From contig NZ_JODR01000005.1 of assembly GCF_000725885.1 (NCBI RefSeq), positions 222,345 through 286,344 on the forward strand: a stretch of DNA of 64,000 nucleotides. The letters run 5' to 3'. Position 1 is the stretch's first letter. Each line of letters starts with the position of its first letter. The position numbers and the translations under genes are program-made. Below are positions 9,229-17,618 of this stretch, piece by piece. This stretch comes from Streptomyces albus subsp. albus. GTDB taxonomy: Bacteria > Actinomycetota > Actinomycetes > Streptomycetales > Streptomycetaceae. Below the pieces are notes generated by a model. It was not told the origin of the DNA and made no database searches. It saw nothing but the letters and a program-made list of their open reading frames with translations.

Positions 9229-12093
9229 ATGGACGGAACCGGCCGACTGTGCCAGGCGCTGGCCGTGCGGCTGCACAAGGGCGCCGACACCGAGCGGTTG
9301 CGGGCCCGGCTGGAGAGCCGGGGCGGCGGAGCCCGGCTGTGGGTGGAGGACTTCGACGAGGCGGCGGACGGTCCGCGCGCCACGGCCCGGCGCGAGAGGG
9401 AACTGTCCCGGCCGGCCGATCCGCGCTCCGGGCCCGGACTGCGGGCCGTGCTGCTGCGGTACGCGGACGGGACGAGCGATCTGATCGTGGTCGCCCACCA
9501 GGCGGTACTGCCCGAACCCTACGTATTGGTACGGCAGTTGCTCGGCGAGCACCCGCCCGCTGCGGACGGACTGCCCGGAGCCGACGCGCCCGGCGGGCAG
9601 CCGCCGCAGGCGCGAACCGCCGACCGTGCGGAGCGGCTGCGGGCGGCCCTCGCGGAACTCGACCGCCTCCCGGCCCCCGACTGGGGGCTGGGCACCGAGG
9701 GTGCCGCCACCGTGGGCCGGCACCGGTTCACGGTGCCGGCCGGCGGACCCGCCCCCGCACAGCTCACTCTCCGGGCGGCACTGGGCCTGGTACTCGCCCG
9801 CTGCACAGGACAGTCCCAGGTGGTGGTCGGCGCCGAGGCCGGTACCGCGGTGGCGTTCTCCGCGGACGGAGCACAGAGCGTGACGGCGTACCTGGAGCAG
9901 GTCGCAGGGGCCCGTCCCGCCGACGACGGCCCCCTCGTCGGTCTGCTGACCACCCGGACCGCCGACGTCATCACCGGGGACGGGGTGAAGGCCGAACCCT
10001 TCGCCGCCCGCCCGTTCCTGGACCCGCCTCACGCGCTGTCGCTGCACATCGCCGACGACGGCTCCACCGTGCTGGAGGGCCGGTGCGCGTACCGGCACGC
10101 GGCGTTCGGGGACGCGGCGGTGGAGTGGTTCACCGGCATGCTGGCGACCGCACACCGGGCGCTGCTGACCGCCGACCCGGCCACCCCGGTGGGGGAGTTG
10201 CCACTCTTCGACGAGGAGCAGCGGGCGGCGCTGGCCCGGCTCGGCGGACTGGGGCGCCGGCCGGCGGTGCCCGGCGAGCGGATCGAGGAGACCGTCGGCC
10301 GCCGCGCCGCCACGACTCCGGACGCCCCCGCCGTCTGTTTCGGCGAGATCCGGCTGACCTACCGCGAACTGGACGGGCGCGCGGCCCGGTTCGCCGCCCG
10401 CCTGCGCGAGCTGGGGGTGGCCCCCGGCGACCGGGTGGGCGTGTGCCTGGACAGGTCGGCGGACCTGGTGGTGACCCTGCTCGCAGTGCTCAAGGCCGGA
10501 GCCGCCTACGTACCGATGGACCCCGCCTACCCGGCCGAGCGGCTGGCCTACACCACCGAGGACGCCGGCCTGTCCCTCGTCGTCACCGAAGCCGGCGGCG
10601 TGCCCGAACGCGACGGACTGCGGCTGGTGAGCCCCGCCGCGCTCGACCGTCCGGTGGCGTTGCCGCAGCCCGCCCCGGCGGGGCTGTCCGCGGACGATGC
10701 GGCGTACGTCATCTACACCTCCGGCTCGACCGGCCGCCCCAAGGGTGTCGTGGTGCCGCACCGCAACGTCGCCGCCCTGCTGGCCGCCACCGAGGAGGAC
10801 TTCCGCCTCGGTGGGCGGGATGTGTGGACCCTCTTCCACTCCAGCGCGTTCGACTTCTCCGTCTGGGAGATCTGGGGCTGCCTGATGACGGGCGGCCGGC
10901 TGGTGGTGGTGCCCTACTGGGCGTCCCGCGACCCGGCCCAGTTCGCCGCCCTGCTGGAGAGCGAGCAGGTCACGGTGGTCAGCCAGACCCCCAGTGCCTT
11001 CGCGCAGCTGATGGCGGCGGACCGGGAGCGCCGCGTCGCGGGGGCGGTGCGGCTGGTCGTCTTCGGCGGCGAGCCGCTGGACACCCGTCCGCTGCGGTTC
11101 TGGCTGGACCAGCACCCCGAGCGGGAATGCCGCCTCGTCAACATGTTCGGAATCACGGAGACGACGGTCCACGTCACGGCCCAGACCGTCACCCGCCGCG
11201 AGGCACTGGCCGCCTCCCGGTCGGTGGGCCGGCCGCTGCCGGGCTGGCACCTGTACGTCCTCGACCCGGACGGCCGCCCGCTGCCGCCCGGCGTCGCCGG
11301 CGAAATCCACGTCGGCGGGGCCGGTGTGGCGGGGCACTACCTCAACCGGCCCGAACTGACCGCCCAGCGGTTCCTGCCCGACCCCCACGCGCCCGGACCG
11401 ATGTACCGCAGCGGCGACCGGGGCAGACTGCTGCCCGACGGCCGCCTCGAACACCTGGGGCGGCTGGACAACCAGATCAAGCTCCGCGGGTTCCGCATCG
11501 AACTGGACGAGATCCGCTCCCGCCTGCTGGAGGCGCCCGGGGTCACCGCCGCGGCCGTCGTCCTGCGGCAGGGCCAGGACGGCGACAGCGCCGGGGCGCG
11601 GCTGGACGCCTATGTGGTCCTCGGTACGGACGCCGCGCACCTGCCGCATGGCGCAGACGGCTCCGAGGACCGCACCGAGGACGGGACCGCGCGGGTACGG
11701 CAGCACGCCGCACGCTTCCTGCCCGAGCACATGGTGCCCGCCACCGTGACGGCGCTGCCCGCACTGCCGCTGACCCCCAACGGCAATGTGGACACCGGCC
11801 GGCTGCCGCTCCCCCTGACGGGCGGCCCCGCCGGGGCGGGCCGGGCCGGGCCGGAACCGGAAGCGGACGACGTCGAGTCCCGGCTGCGCACCGTGTGGGA
11901 GAAGGTCTTCGGCTTCCGGGTCGGACTGGACGACGACTTCTTCTCCCTGGGCGGCAACTCCCTGCTCGGCGTACGGCTGCTGGCCGCGCTCAAGGCCGCG
12001 GGGCTGCCCGGATTCCCCCTGCCGCAGCTGTACCTGCACCGCACCGTGCGGCAGCTCGCCCCCGTCCTGGCGCGGCAGGAGGTGCCCGCATGA
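9229..12093 (+). CDS. NRPS: degenerate C-like region, A(Thr-type), T
   Basis: A 954-residue synthetase; ATG with strong upstream purines (GGGAGGGAAGGACC). Residues 1 to about 345 align to a condensation domain in shape, but the active-site segment reads AHQAVLPEPY (about residue 89) instead of HHxxxDG, so it cannot be a normal condensation catalyst. The A domain (about 345-850) has YIYTSGSTGRPKG-type A3, and code residues read as DFWSVGMVHK. This differs at two positions from the common threonine code DFWNIGMVHK, so Thr or a close analogue is predicted. The T domain carries Ser911 in LGGNSL. There is no functional C, E or TE domain. A 6-bp hairpin (9184-9200) lies between the SDR stop and this start. 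It could charge the A-less final module of the 2582 gene in trans, as SyrB1 does in syringomycin. Confidence 0.95.
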   Translation: MDGTGRLCQALAVRLHKGADTERLRARLESRGGGARLWVEDFDEAADGPRATARRERELSRPADPRSGPGLRAVLLRYADGTSDLIVVAHQAVLPEPYVLVRQLLGEHPPAADGLPGADAPGGQPPQARTADRAERLRAALAELDRLPAPDWGLGTEGAATVGRHRFTVPAGGPAPAQLTLRAALGLVLARCTGQSQVVVGAEAGTAVAFSADGAQSVTAYLEQVAGARPADDGPLVGLLTTRTADVITGDGVKAEPFAARPFLDPPHALSLHIADDGSTVLEGRCAYRHAAFGDAAVEWFTGMLATAHRALLTADPATPVGELPLFDEEQRAALARLGGLGRRPAVPGERIEETVGRRAATTPDAPAVCFGEIRLTYRELDGRAARFAARLRELGVAPGDRVGVCLDRSADLVVTLLAVLKAGAAYVPMDPAYPAERLAYTTEDAGLSLVVTEAGGVPERDGLRLVSPAALDRPVALPQPAPAGLSADDAAYVIYTSGSTGRPKGVVVPHRNVAALLAATEEDFRLGGRDVWTLFHSSAFDFSVWEIWGCLMTGGRLVVVPYWASRDPAQFAALLESEQVTVVSQTPSAFAQLMAADRERRVAGAVRLVVFGGEPLDTRPLRFWLDQHPERECRLVNMFGITETTVHVTAQTVTRREALAASRSVGRPLPGWHLYVLDPDGRPLPPGVAGEIHVGGAGVAGHYLNRPELTAQRFLPDPHAPGPMYRSGDRGRLLPDGRLEHLGRLDNQIKLRGFRIELDEIRSRLLEAPGVTAAAVVLRQGQDGDSAGARLDAYVVLGTDAAHLPHGADGSEDRTEDGTARVRQHAARFLPEHMVPATVTALPALPLTPNGNVDTGRLPLPLTGGPAGAGRAGPEPEADDVESRLRTVWEKVFGFRVGLDDDFFSLGGNSLLGVRLLAALKAAGLPGFPLPQLYLHRTVRQLAPVLARQEVPA

Positions 12094-13301
12094 CGCTCCT
12101 GCTGGTGGGCGCCGGCTCCCAGGTCTACCGCGAATACCTGCTGCGTCCGGTCGCCCAGGAGTACGACGTCCATCTGCTCGCCGAACGCGGGCCCACCTGG
12201 GAGACGCCGTATCTGTCCGGGCACACCGCGGTGGACACCGCCGATGTCGCCGCGATGGCCCGCGCGGTCCGGGGGCTGCCCGTCGAAGGGGTGCTGACCT
12301 GGGACGACACCCGGGTGGTGCAGACGGCGGAACTGGCCGCGCTGCTCGGTCTGCCCGGTACCCCGCCGCAGGCGGCGCTGGCCTGCCGGGACAAGCGGGC
12401 CACCCGTGAGGCCCTGGCCGCGGCCGGGGTGCCGCAGGCCCGGTCGGTCGCCGTCTCCTCGCTGCCCCAGGCGCGGGCCGCGGCGGCACAGGTGGGCTAC
12501 CCGCTCGTCCTCAAGCCCCGGGCCCTCAACGCCAGTACGGGCGTGGTGCGGGTGGCAGCGCCGGACGGGCTGGCCCGCGCCTTCCGGCTGGCCCGCGGTG
12601 CCACCGCACCCGGCGCGGTGGAGGTGGCACCCGGTGACGTCCTGGTCGAGGAGTATCTGGACGGGCCGGAGATCAGCGTGGACGCCGTTTGGTACCAAGG
12701 CCGGATGACACCCGCCTTCACCGCCCGCAAGGAGTGCGGCTTCGCCCCGTACTTCGAGGAGACCGGCCATCTCGTGGACGCCGCCGACCCGCTCCAGGAC
12801 GATCCCGCGGTCCGGGACGTGGTCGAACGTGCTCACGAGGCCGTCGGGTTCACCACCGGCTGGACGCACACCGAACTGCGGCTGACCGCGGACGGACCGA
12901 AGGTGGTCGAGATCAACGCGCGGATCGGGGGCGACCGCATCCCCGACATCGGCCGGCTGGCGCTGGGGACCGACGCGGCGCTGGCCGCCGCCCGCCTGGC
13001 CTGCGGTGGCCCACCGGACATCCGCCCCGGGCGGCACCGGGCGGCGGCCGTACGGTTCCTGTATCCGGAGGCGGACTGTCTCGCCCGTACCGTGCGGATC
13101 GACGCGCGCGCCCTGCCGGCGTCCGTCGTCGAAGCCGCGCCGATCGCCCTGCCCGGCCAGGAGTTGCGGCTGCCGCCGCGCGGCCACGTCTCCGGCCGCT
13201 ACGCGCTGATCACGGCCGTGGCCGGGACGCCGGACGCCTGCCGCGCCGAGCTGGAGAAGGCGGCGCAGGCGGTGCGTCTGGAGGTGCTGCGCCTCCTGTG
13301 A
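12090..13301 (+). CDS. ATP-grasp carboxylate-amine ligase
   Basis: A 403-residue ATP-grasp protein whose ATG overlaps the NRPS stop. It resembles the L-amino-acid ligase branch (BacD/carnosine synthase-like). A small N-terminal Rossmann part starts LLLVGAGSQVYREYLL. The central lysine motif is PLVLKPRALNASTG, the second ATP-binding segment is VEEYLDGPEISVDA, and the metal-binding motif VVEINARIGGDRIPDI holds the Glu/Asn Mg ligands. The family activates a carboxylate as acyl-phosphate and couples it to an amine. It is the last gene of the NRPS operon and is followed by a terminator. It may attach an extra amino acid to the peptide, make a dipeptide building block, or close an amide; the substrate cannot be read from sequence. 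Confidence 0.92.
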   Translation: MTLLLVGAGSQVYREYLLRPVAQEYDVHLLAERGPTWETPYLSGHTAVDTADVAAMARAVRGLPVEGVLTWDDTRVVQTAELAALLGLPGTPPQAALACRDKRATREALAAAGVPQARSVAVSSLPQARAAAAQVGYPLVLKPRALNASTGVVRVAAPDGLARAFRLARGATAPGAVEVAPGDVLVEEYLDGPEISVDAVWYQGRMTPAFTARKECGFAPYFEETGHLVDAADPLQDDPAVRDVVERAHEAVGFTTGWTHTELRLTADGPKVVEINARIGGDRIPDIGRLALGTDAALAAARLACGGPPDIRPGRHRAAAVRFLYPEADCLARTVRIDARALPASVVEAAPIALPGQELRLPPRGHVSGRYALITAVAGTPDACRAELEKAAQAVRLEVLRLL

Positions 13302-13338
13302 CACCCCTCCGGCTGCCGGGACCGCGGCGGCCGGACGA

Positions 13339-13374
13339 CGGCGGGCCCCGGTGATGCCGATTCGGGGCCCGCCG
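13339..13374. terminator. Hairpin terminator ending the NRPS operon
   Basis: A perfect 12-bp inverted repeat (CGGCGGGCCCCG at 13339-13350 and CGGGGCCCGCCG at 13363-13374) with a 12-nt loop lies between the convergent ATP-grasp and TetR genes. There is no U-tract, as is usual in Streptomyces. Because the genes converge it may serve both directions. Confidence 0.8.
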
Positions 13375-13410
13375 CCGTGTCCGCCGTCGTTCTTCCGGGG
13401 TGGCGCACCG

Positions 13411-14094
13411 TCACCCCACCCCGTTCGCCCGTGCCCTCTCGCGCAGGGTGCCGGGCGCCAGTCCCAGCCGGGACTCCGCCGTCTCGAGGACCAGCTCGCC
13501 CACCAGCAGGCCGCCCGGGAGCGGTTCGCCCTCCCCGGTGCCGGTGTTGCTGTACGTTCCCATGCCGTCGACGGCCATGAGGATGTGCAGCGCCGCCCGG
13601 AGCGGGTCCTGTGCGGCGAGTCCGCCCTCCTCGATCAGCGCGGCCAGCGCGCCGCGGTTCAGCGCCTCCTGTGCGGCGAGGGCCCGGCGCAGCGGTTCCT
13701 TGAACCGGCTGAGGTGGCGGGCGTTGAGCCACAGCCGGCTGAGGTCGTCGTAGTCGCCGCCGGTGAGCCGGACGAGGAAGAGCGCGAGCCGGTCGAGCGG
13801 CGGCAGCGGTTGCTCCGTGTGCGGCAGCAGTGAGTCCCGCTCCACCGTCGCGGCGTGCGTGAACGCCTCGGCGACCAGATCGTCGGCCGCGGGGAAGTAG
13901 TGGCCGATCAGTGAGGGCCGCACCCCCAGTTCCTCCGCGATGCGGCGCAGCGTGATCAGCTCCAGCCCTTCCGCGAGGGCGACCCGGGCCGCGGTCCGCA
14001 CGATCTCCGCACGGCGTTCCTGCGGCGGCTTCCGGATCCGCTTGGGCCGGTCCTCGTGTTCGCCGTGTTCCTCGTGCCGAAGTCTTGACGTCAT
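13411..14094 (-). CDS. TetR/AcrR-family regulator
   Basis: A 227-residue TetR-family repressor reading from the ATG at 14094 (start MTSRLRHEEH). A TTG start ten codons further up, inside the probable operator, is less likely. The N-terminal helix-turn-helix is clear (RRAEIVRTAARVALAEGL, then TLRRIAEELGVRPSLIGHYF). The C-terminal part resembles the BetI-like ligand-binding domain. It is divergent from the NCS1 permease at 14181, with an inverted repeat between them, so it most likely represses that operon and itself. The inducer is probably a transported nitrogen compound, which is inference from the neighbour. Confidence 0.9.
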   Translation of the reverse strand: MTSRLRHEEHGEHEDRPKRIRKPPQERRAEIVRTAARVALAEGLELITLRRIAEELGVRPSLIGHYFPAADDLVAEAFTHAATVERDSLLPHTEQPLPPLDRLALFLVRLTGGDYDDLSRLWLNARHLSRFKEPLRRALAAQEALNRGALAALIEEGGLAAQDPLRAALHILMAVDGMGTYSNTGTGEGEPLPGGLLVGELVLETAESRLGLAPGTLRERARANGVG

Positions 14095-14112
14095 ACACCC
14101 GGACTCTATTGG

Positions 14113-14148
14113 ATTGGCGCCCAACAGCTAACTGGGCAACCAGCCAAT
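14113..14148. promoter_or_regulatory. Candidate TetR operator between regulator and permease
   Basis: The 86-bp divergent region contains the imperfect inverted repeat ATTGGC (14113) / GCCAAT (14143) with inner GCCC/GGGC halves, centred between the two genes. The nested TTGGCGCCCAA core is also nearly palindromic. Position and symmetry fit an operator for the adjacent TetR protein; binding is not demonstrated. Confidence 0.5.
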
Positions 14149-14180
14149 AAGGTGGGGTCACCTTCGTCCGAGAGGCCACG

Positions 14181-15623
14181 ATGACCACACAGCAGACAGC
14201 ACGTGCAGGTCAGCCGGAGACACGGGGCATCGACCTCGTCACCGACCAGGAGCGCTCCGGACGACCCCGCCAGCTCTTCGCCGTCTGGGCCGCGCCCAAC
14301 GTCAGCTATCTGAGCTTCGCCATCGGCGCCTCGCTGATCCTCACGGGACTCTCCCTGGCCCAGGCGATCGGCGTCATCCTGACCGGCAACCTGCTGTGGA
14401 TACGCACCGGCATCCTGGCCGCGAGGGGCCCCGCCGCCGGAACGAGCGGCTCGGTCATCTCCCGGGCCTTCTACGGAGTGCTCGGCAACAAATGCGTCCT
14501 CGTGGTGACCGGCTGGCTGATCGCCTCCGCCTATCTGGCGCTCAACTGGTCGGCCGCCTCGGTCGCCGGCATCGGCCTGGCCAGGCAGTGGGGTCTGCCC
14601 GACTCCTCACCGCTGGACGCCCTGGTCATCTGCCTGATCGCAGCCGTCACCCTGCTCGTCGCGATCTACGGCCACGCCACCATCGTCCGCCTCTACGCCG
14701 CGCTGAGCGTCCTGCTCACCGTCGTGTTCGTCGTCGTGACCGGCTACGTGCTCGCCTCGGCCGACTGGACGCACACCACAGCCGCACCGCTGCACGGCAC
14801 CTCGCTCGTCGCCGCACTCAGCGGCGGCTTCACCCTCATCGGGTCGACCGCGCTCTCCTACAACAACAGCCCCGACCTGGCCCGTTACCTGCCCCGCGGC
14901 AGCTCCGTCGCGGCCGTGGCCGGGTGGACGGCGTTCGGCGCCTACCTGCCGGGTGTCGTCTTCACCTCGGTGGGCGCGCTGGCGGCCACCGGCCTGGACA
15001 TGTCCGACCCGCAGGCGGCGCTGGAGTCGGTCCTGCCGGCTTGGTTCGTCCCGTTCTTCGTGCTCGCCGTCGTCTTCAACGCCGTCGCCAACAACGGGAT
15101 GACGGCGTACAGCGCCGGCCTCTCCATCCAGTCGGTGGGGGTGAAGCTCGCCCGCATCCCCGCGGTCCTGGTGATCGGCACCCTCGGTACCGCGATGACG
15201 CTCTACGCCATCCTCGTCTTCGACTTCCTCACCAGCGTCAACACGATGCTCCAGCTCGTCGTCGTGATCACCGGCCCGGCCATGGCGGTGGCCGTCACCG
15301 ACCTGGCCCTGCGCCGCAACCGGTACCACGGCGAGCAACTGCTCCAGCAGCAGCGCGGCGGCCCGTTCTGGTACCGCGGCGGCGTCCACTGGCCGGGCAT
15401 CCTCGCCCTGGTCACCGGCGGCCTCGCCTCGCTGATGTGGGCGAGCACCACCTTCTGGACCGGTCCGGCCGCCACCGCCGCGGCCGGTACGGACCTTGCC
15501 ATTCCGGCCGGTATGGGCGTCGCCGCCCTCGTCTACTGGGGGCTCGCCCGGATCCTGCGTACCGTCGGTTCCACCGACCACGACCCGGAAGGCAGGACCC
15601 CGTGCACGCCGATCTCCTCCTGA
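14181..15623 (+). CDS. NCS1-family permease (cytosine/purine/hydantoin type)
   Basis: A 480-residue integral membrane protein with about twelve hydrophobic segments, of the nucleobase:cation symporter-1 (CodB-like) family, which imports cytosine, purines, hydantoins or related compounds. Family features include the N-terminal FAVWAAPNVSYLSFAIGASL region, ALNWSAASVAGIG and LSYNNSPDLARYLPRG. The ATG is chosen because the divergent operator lies directly upstream and no earlier in-frame start fits. The gene overlaps a following amidohydrolase fragment by 22 bp and belongs with the C45 hydrolase downstream. The substrate is unknown; an amide, hydantoin or pyrimidine-like nitrogen source fits the neighbours. 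Confidence 0.92.
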   Translation: MTTQQTARAGQPETRGIDLVTDQERSGRPRQLFAVWAAPNVSYLSFAIGASLILTGLSLAQAIGVILTGNLLWIRTGILAARGPAAGTSGSVISRAFYGVLGNKCVLVVTGWLIASAYLALNWSAASVAGIGLARQWGLPDSSPLDALVICLIAAVTLLVAIYGHATIVRLYAALSVLLTVVFVVVTGYVLASADWTHTTAAPLHGTSLVAALSGGFTLIGSTALSYNNSPDLARYLPRGSSVAAVAGWTAFGAYLPGVVFTSVGALAATGLDMSDPQAALESVLPAWFVPFFVLAVVFNAVANNGMTAYSAGLSIQSVGVKLARIPAVLVIGTLGTAMTLYAILVFDFLTSVNTMLQLVVVITGPAMAVAVTDLALRRNRYHGEQLLQQQRGGPFWYRGGVHWPGILALVTGGLASLMWASTTFWTGPAATAAAGTDLAIPAGMGVAALVYWGLARILRTVGSTDHDPEGRTPCTPISS

Positions 15624-15817
15624 CCGCCCGGCACATCGAGACGCTGGGCCGCGACCGGCCCGGTCAGGCCCTTGCCGTCACGGACGGCCGGAGCGCCGCC
15701 GTGGGCACCGCCGACGAGACCGCGGCCCTGCGCGGACCCGCCACCGTCGTCCACGAGTTCCCCGGCGCCACCGTCCTCGGCGGCGACGTCCGACTCCACC
15801 CCGCAAGGAACAGCTGA
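15602..15817 (+). pseudogene. N-terminal stub of a YtcJ-type amidohydrolase
   Basis: GTG at 15602 opens a 71-residue frame matching the first beta-sandwich segment of YtcJ/amidohydrolase-3 proteins: ADLLLTARHIETLG, then DGRSAAVGTADETAALRGP and the FPGATVLGGD segment that normally precedes the metal-binding HxH. The frame stops there, so the TIM-barrel, metal ligands and all catalysis are missing. It overlaps the permease by 22 bp and the next gene begins within its stop (TGATG). This looks like an in-frame deletion that fused the start of an amidohydrolase gene to the start of the next gene, leaving translational coupling intact. It could be translated as a leader-like peptide. Confidence 0.75.
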
Positions 15818-16914
15818 TGCCCACCATTCCCCGCCCCGGCCACCGCCTCCACATCACCGTCTCGGCCACCGACCCGTACGCGCGCGGCGTGGCCCGCGGC
15901 GAGCGGCTGCGCGACGGCATTCCCGCCGCCCTCGACGTCTACGGCCGGCTGTTCGCCCTCGGCGGCATCACCCCGGGCCGCGTACGGGACGACGCCGAAC
16001 GCACCCTCGACGTGATCGCCGGCTTCCACCCGGCGTCCCGCGCCGAGATCGCCGGCATCGCACACGGAGCCGGAGTCGAGGAGTGGCAGGTCGGAGCCCT
16101 CAACGCCCGCACCGAGATCCTGGCCCGCTCCAGCGCCGTCCCGCCCGGCGAATGCACCACCCTCGTGAGGCGGCACCCCGACGGCCGCACCTTCGGCACC
16201 CAGACCTGGGACTGGCACGTCGAACTGGTCGACCACTGGCACACCCTGGAATCCAGCGGCGGCCGGCACGCCGTCGCCGCCCTCACCGAACACGGCATCC
16301 TCGGCAAGATCGGCGTCAACAGCGCGGGGCTCGCCCTGCACTTCAACATCCTCGGCCACGTACAGGACGTCGCCGAGGGCGTTCCCGTGCACGTTCTCGC
16401 CGCCGTGGTCCTGTCCGAAGCCGGCAGCGTCGCCGAAGCCGTCGCCCTCGTCCGCTCCGCCCCGCTCACCTCCTCCGGCTCCTTCGCCCTCTTCGACGCG
16501 GCGGGGGACGCGGTGCTCCTGGACCTCAGCCCCGTCGGCGTGCACGAGATGCGCCCGGACGGGCGCGGCATGCTGCTGCGCACCAACCACTTCCTCACCC
16601 CCTCCCTCACGCCCGGGGAGAAGTCCTGGCTCTACCAGCCGGACTCGTGCGCGCGCCGCGACTTCGTCGCCGCCCGGCTGGCCGGCTCACCGGAACTCCC
16701 CGACGACACCGACGCATTGGTGTCACTGCTGGTCACCGGGCCGGGTGAGCCCCCGGTCACCTGCCTTCCGGACCCTTCCGCGCCGCTCGGCCGGCACTGG
16801 GCCGGTCTCGCCACGGTCACCCTGGAGCCGGCCACCCGCACGGCCCGCGTGCTCGACGGCACGCCCGCGGACCTCGGCACCACCGACTGGCGCGTCCTGA
16901 CGGCGGCACCCTGA
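15817..16914 (+). CDS. C45 autoproteolytic acyltransferase/hydrolase
   Basis: A 365-residue member of the C45 family (isopenicillin N acyltransferase-like, Ntn-hydrolase fold). These proenzymes cleave themselves before a Cys, which then becomes the N-terminal nucleophile for amide hydrolysis or acyl transfer. The expected Cys is Cys113 in PPGECTTLV, close to position 103 of penicillin AAT. The family's TWDWH, NSAGLALHFN and LRTNHF motifs follow. ATG 15817 overlaps the stop of the amidohydrolase stub, so it is co-transcribed with the NCS1 permease. The pair suggests uptake and deacylation or hydrolysis of an amide-containing compound, possibly a beta-lactam-like or N-acyl substrate; the real substrate is unknown. 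Confidence 0.88.
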   Translation: MPTIPRPGHRLHITVSATDPYARGVARGERLRDGIPAALDVYGRLFALGGITPGRVRDDAERTLDVIAGFHPASRAEIAGIAHGAGVEEWQVGALNARTEILARSSAVPPGECTTLVRRHPDGRTFGTQTWDWHVELVDHWHTLESSGGRHAVAALTEHGILGKIGVNSAGLALHFNILGHVQDVAEGVPVHVLAAVVLSEAGSVAEAVALVRSAPLTSSGSFALFDAAGDAVLLDLSPVGVHEMRPDGRGMLLRTNHFLTPSLTPGEKSWLYQPDSCARRDFVAARLAGSPELPDDTDALVSLLVTGPGEPPVTCLPDPSAPLGRHWAGLATVTLEPATRTARVLDGTPADLGTTDWRVLTAAP

Positions 16915-16919
16915 GCCGC

Positions 16920-16953
16920 GCCTGGGTGTGCTGCCCGGACAGCACACCCAGGC
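16920..16953. terminator. Hairpin terminator after the C45 gene
   Basis: A perfect 14-bp stem (GCCTGGGTGTGCTG at 16920-16933 pairing with CAGCACACCCAGGC at 16940-16953) around a 6-nt loop begins six bases after the C45 stop. No T-run follows. It is one of the most regular hairpins in the window. Confidence 0.85.
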
Positions 16954-16985
16954 CGTCGGCCACGAGAGGATCGTGATTGTGACCG

Positions 16986-17587
16986 ATGAGCGGGGCACAG
17001 CGAACGCCGGAGACCGGGAGGCGGCGGCCGGCCCGCGAGCGGGTGCTGGCCGCAGCGGAGCGGCGCTTCTCCACCGACGGCGTGACGGCGACCGGTATCG
17101 ACACGATCACCGCCGAGGCCGGCGTGGCGAAGATGAGCCTCTACAACAACTTCTCCTCAAAGCGGACCTCGTCCGGGCATACCTGGAGATGCGGCACGAG
17201 AAGTGGCTGGCTCAGTACCGCTCCCGTCTCCAGCGGGCCAAAACGCCCCGCGACGGCGTGCTGGCCGTCTTCGGCAGCTATCTCGACAGCGCCGCGTCCG
17301 CCGGCGGGACCGGCTTCCGCGGGTGCGGGCTGCTCAACGCCGCCGCGGAACTGCCCGACGGTGACGAGGGGAGAGCCTTGGTGCGCCGGCACGAGGAGGA
17401 GGTCGAGCATCTGCCGGCCGGGCACCTCGCCGAGCTGCTGCCCGACCGGCCCGACACCGCCCGGACCACGGCGGAGCACCTGGCCTTCCTGCTGGAGGGC
17501 GCGGTCACGCGCGCCGGTCCGGAGGGTGACGCCACCCGTCTGCGGCGTGCCCGCGCCATGGCGGCCCGTCTGCTGGACCAGTTGTGA
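16986..17587 (+). pseudogene. TetR-family regulator, frameshifted
   Basis: ATG 16986 opens a normal TetR DNA-binding domain (ARERVLAAAERRFSTDG, then GIDTITAEAGVAKMSLYNNF). At about 17160 the family sequence continues in a different frame (ADLVRAYLEMRHEKWLAQY) through to the stop at 17585-17587. The sequence TCAAAGCGGACC needs one extra base to restore the expected S-S-K-A-D-L. The conceptual repaired protein is about 200 residues, normal for the family, with the C-terminal effector domain intact. So it is either a recent pseudogene or a one-base error in the assembly. No obvious partner gene faces it; the CPBP protease is convergent. Confidence 0.8.
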
Positions 17588-17590
17588 CCG

Positions 17591-17613
17591 GGCCGGCCGT
17601 CTCCCGGCCGGCC
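17591..17613. terminator. Hairpin between convergent genes
   Basis: GGCCGGCCG (17591-17599) and CGGCCGGCC (17605-17613) form a perfect 9-bp stem with a TCTCC loop. The hairpin fills the short gap between the broken TetR gene and the convergent CPBP gene, and probably terminates both. Confidence 0.65.
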
Positions 17614-17618
17614 GCGGT

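Noticed and set aside
8827..12489. Long minus-strand frame opposite the Thr-type NRPS
   Set aside because: Antisense shadow; no start signal or family motif, and the + strand has a complete NRPS.
15496..15816. Upstream extension of the C45 gene into the permease
   Set aside because: The extension is Arg/Pro-rich and runs over the permease coding sequence; ATG 15817 is the natural start.
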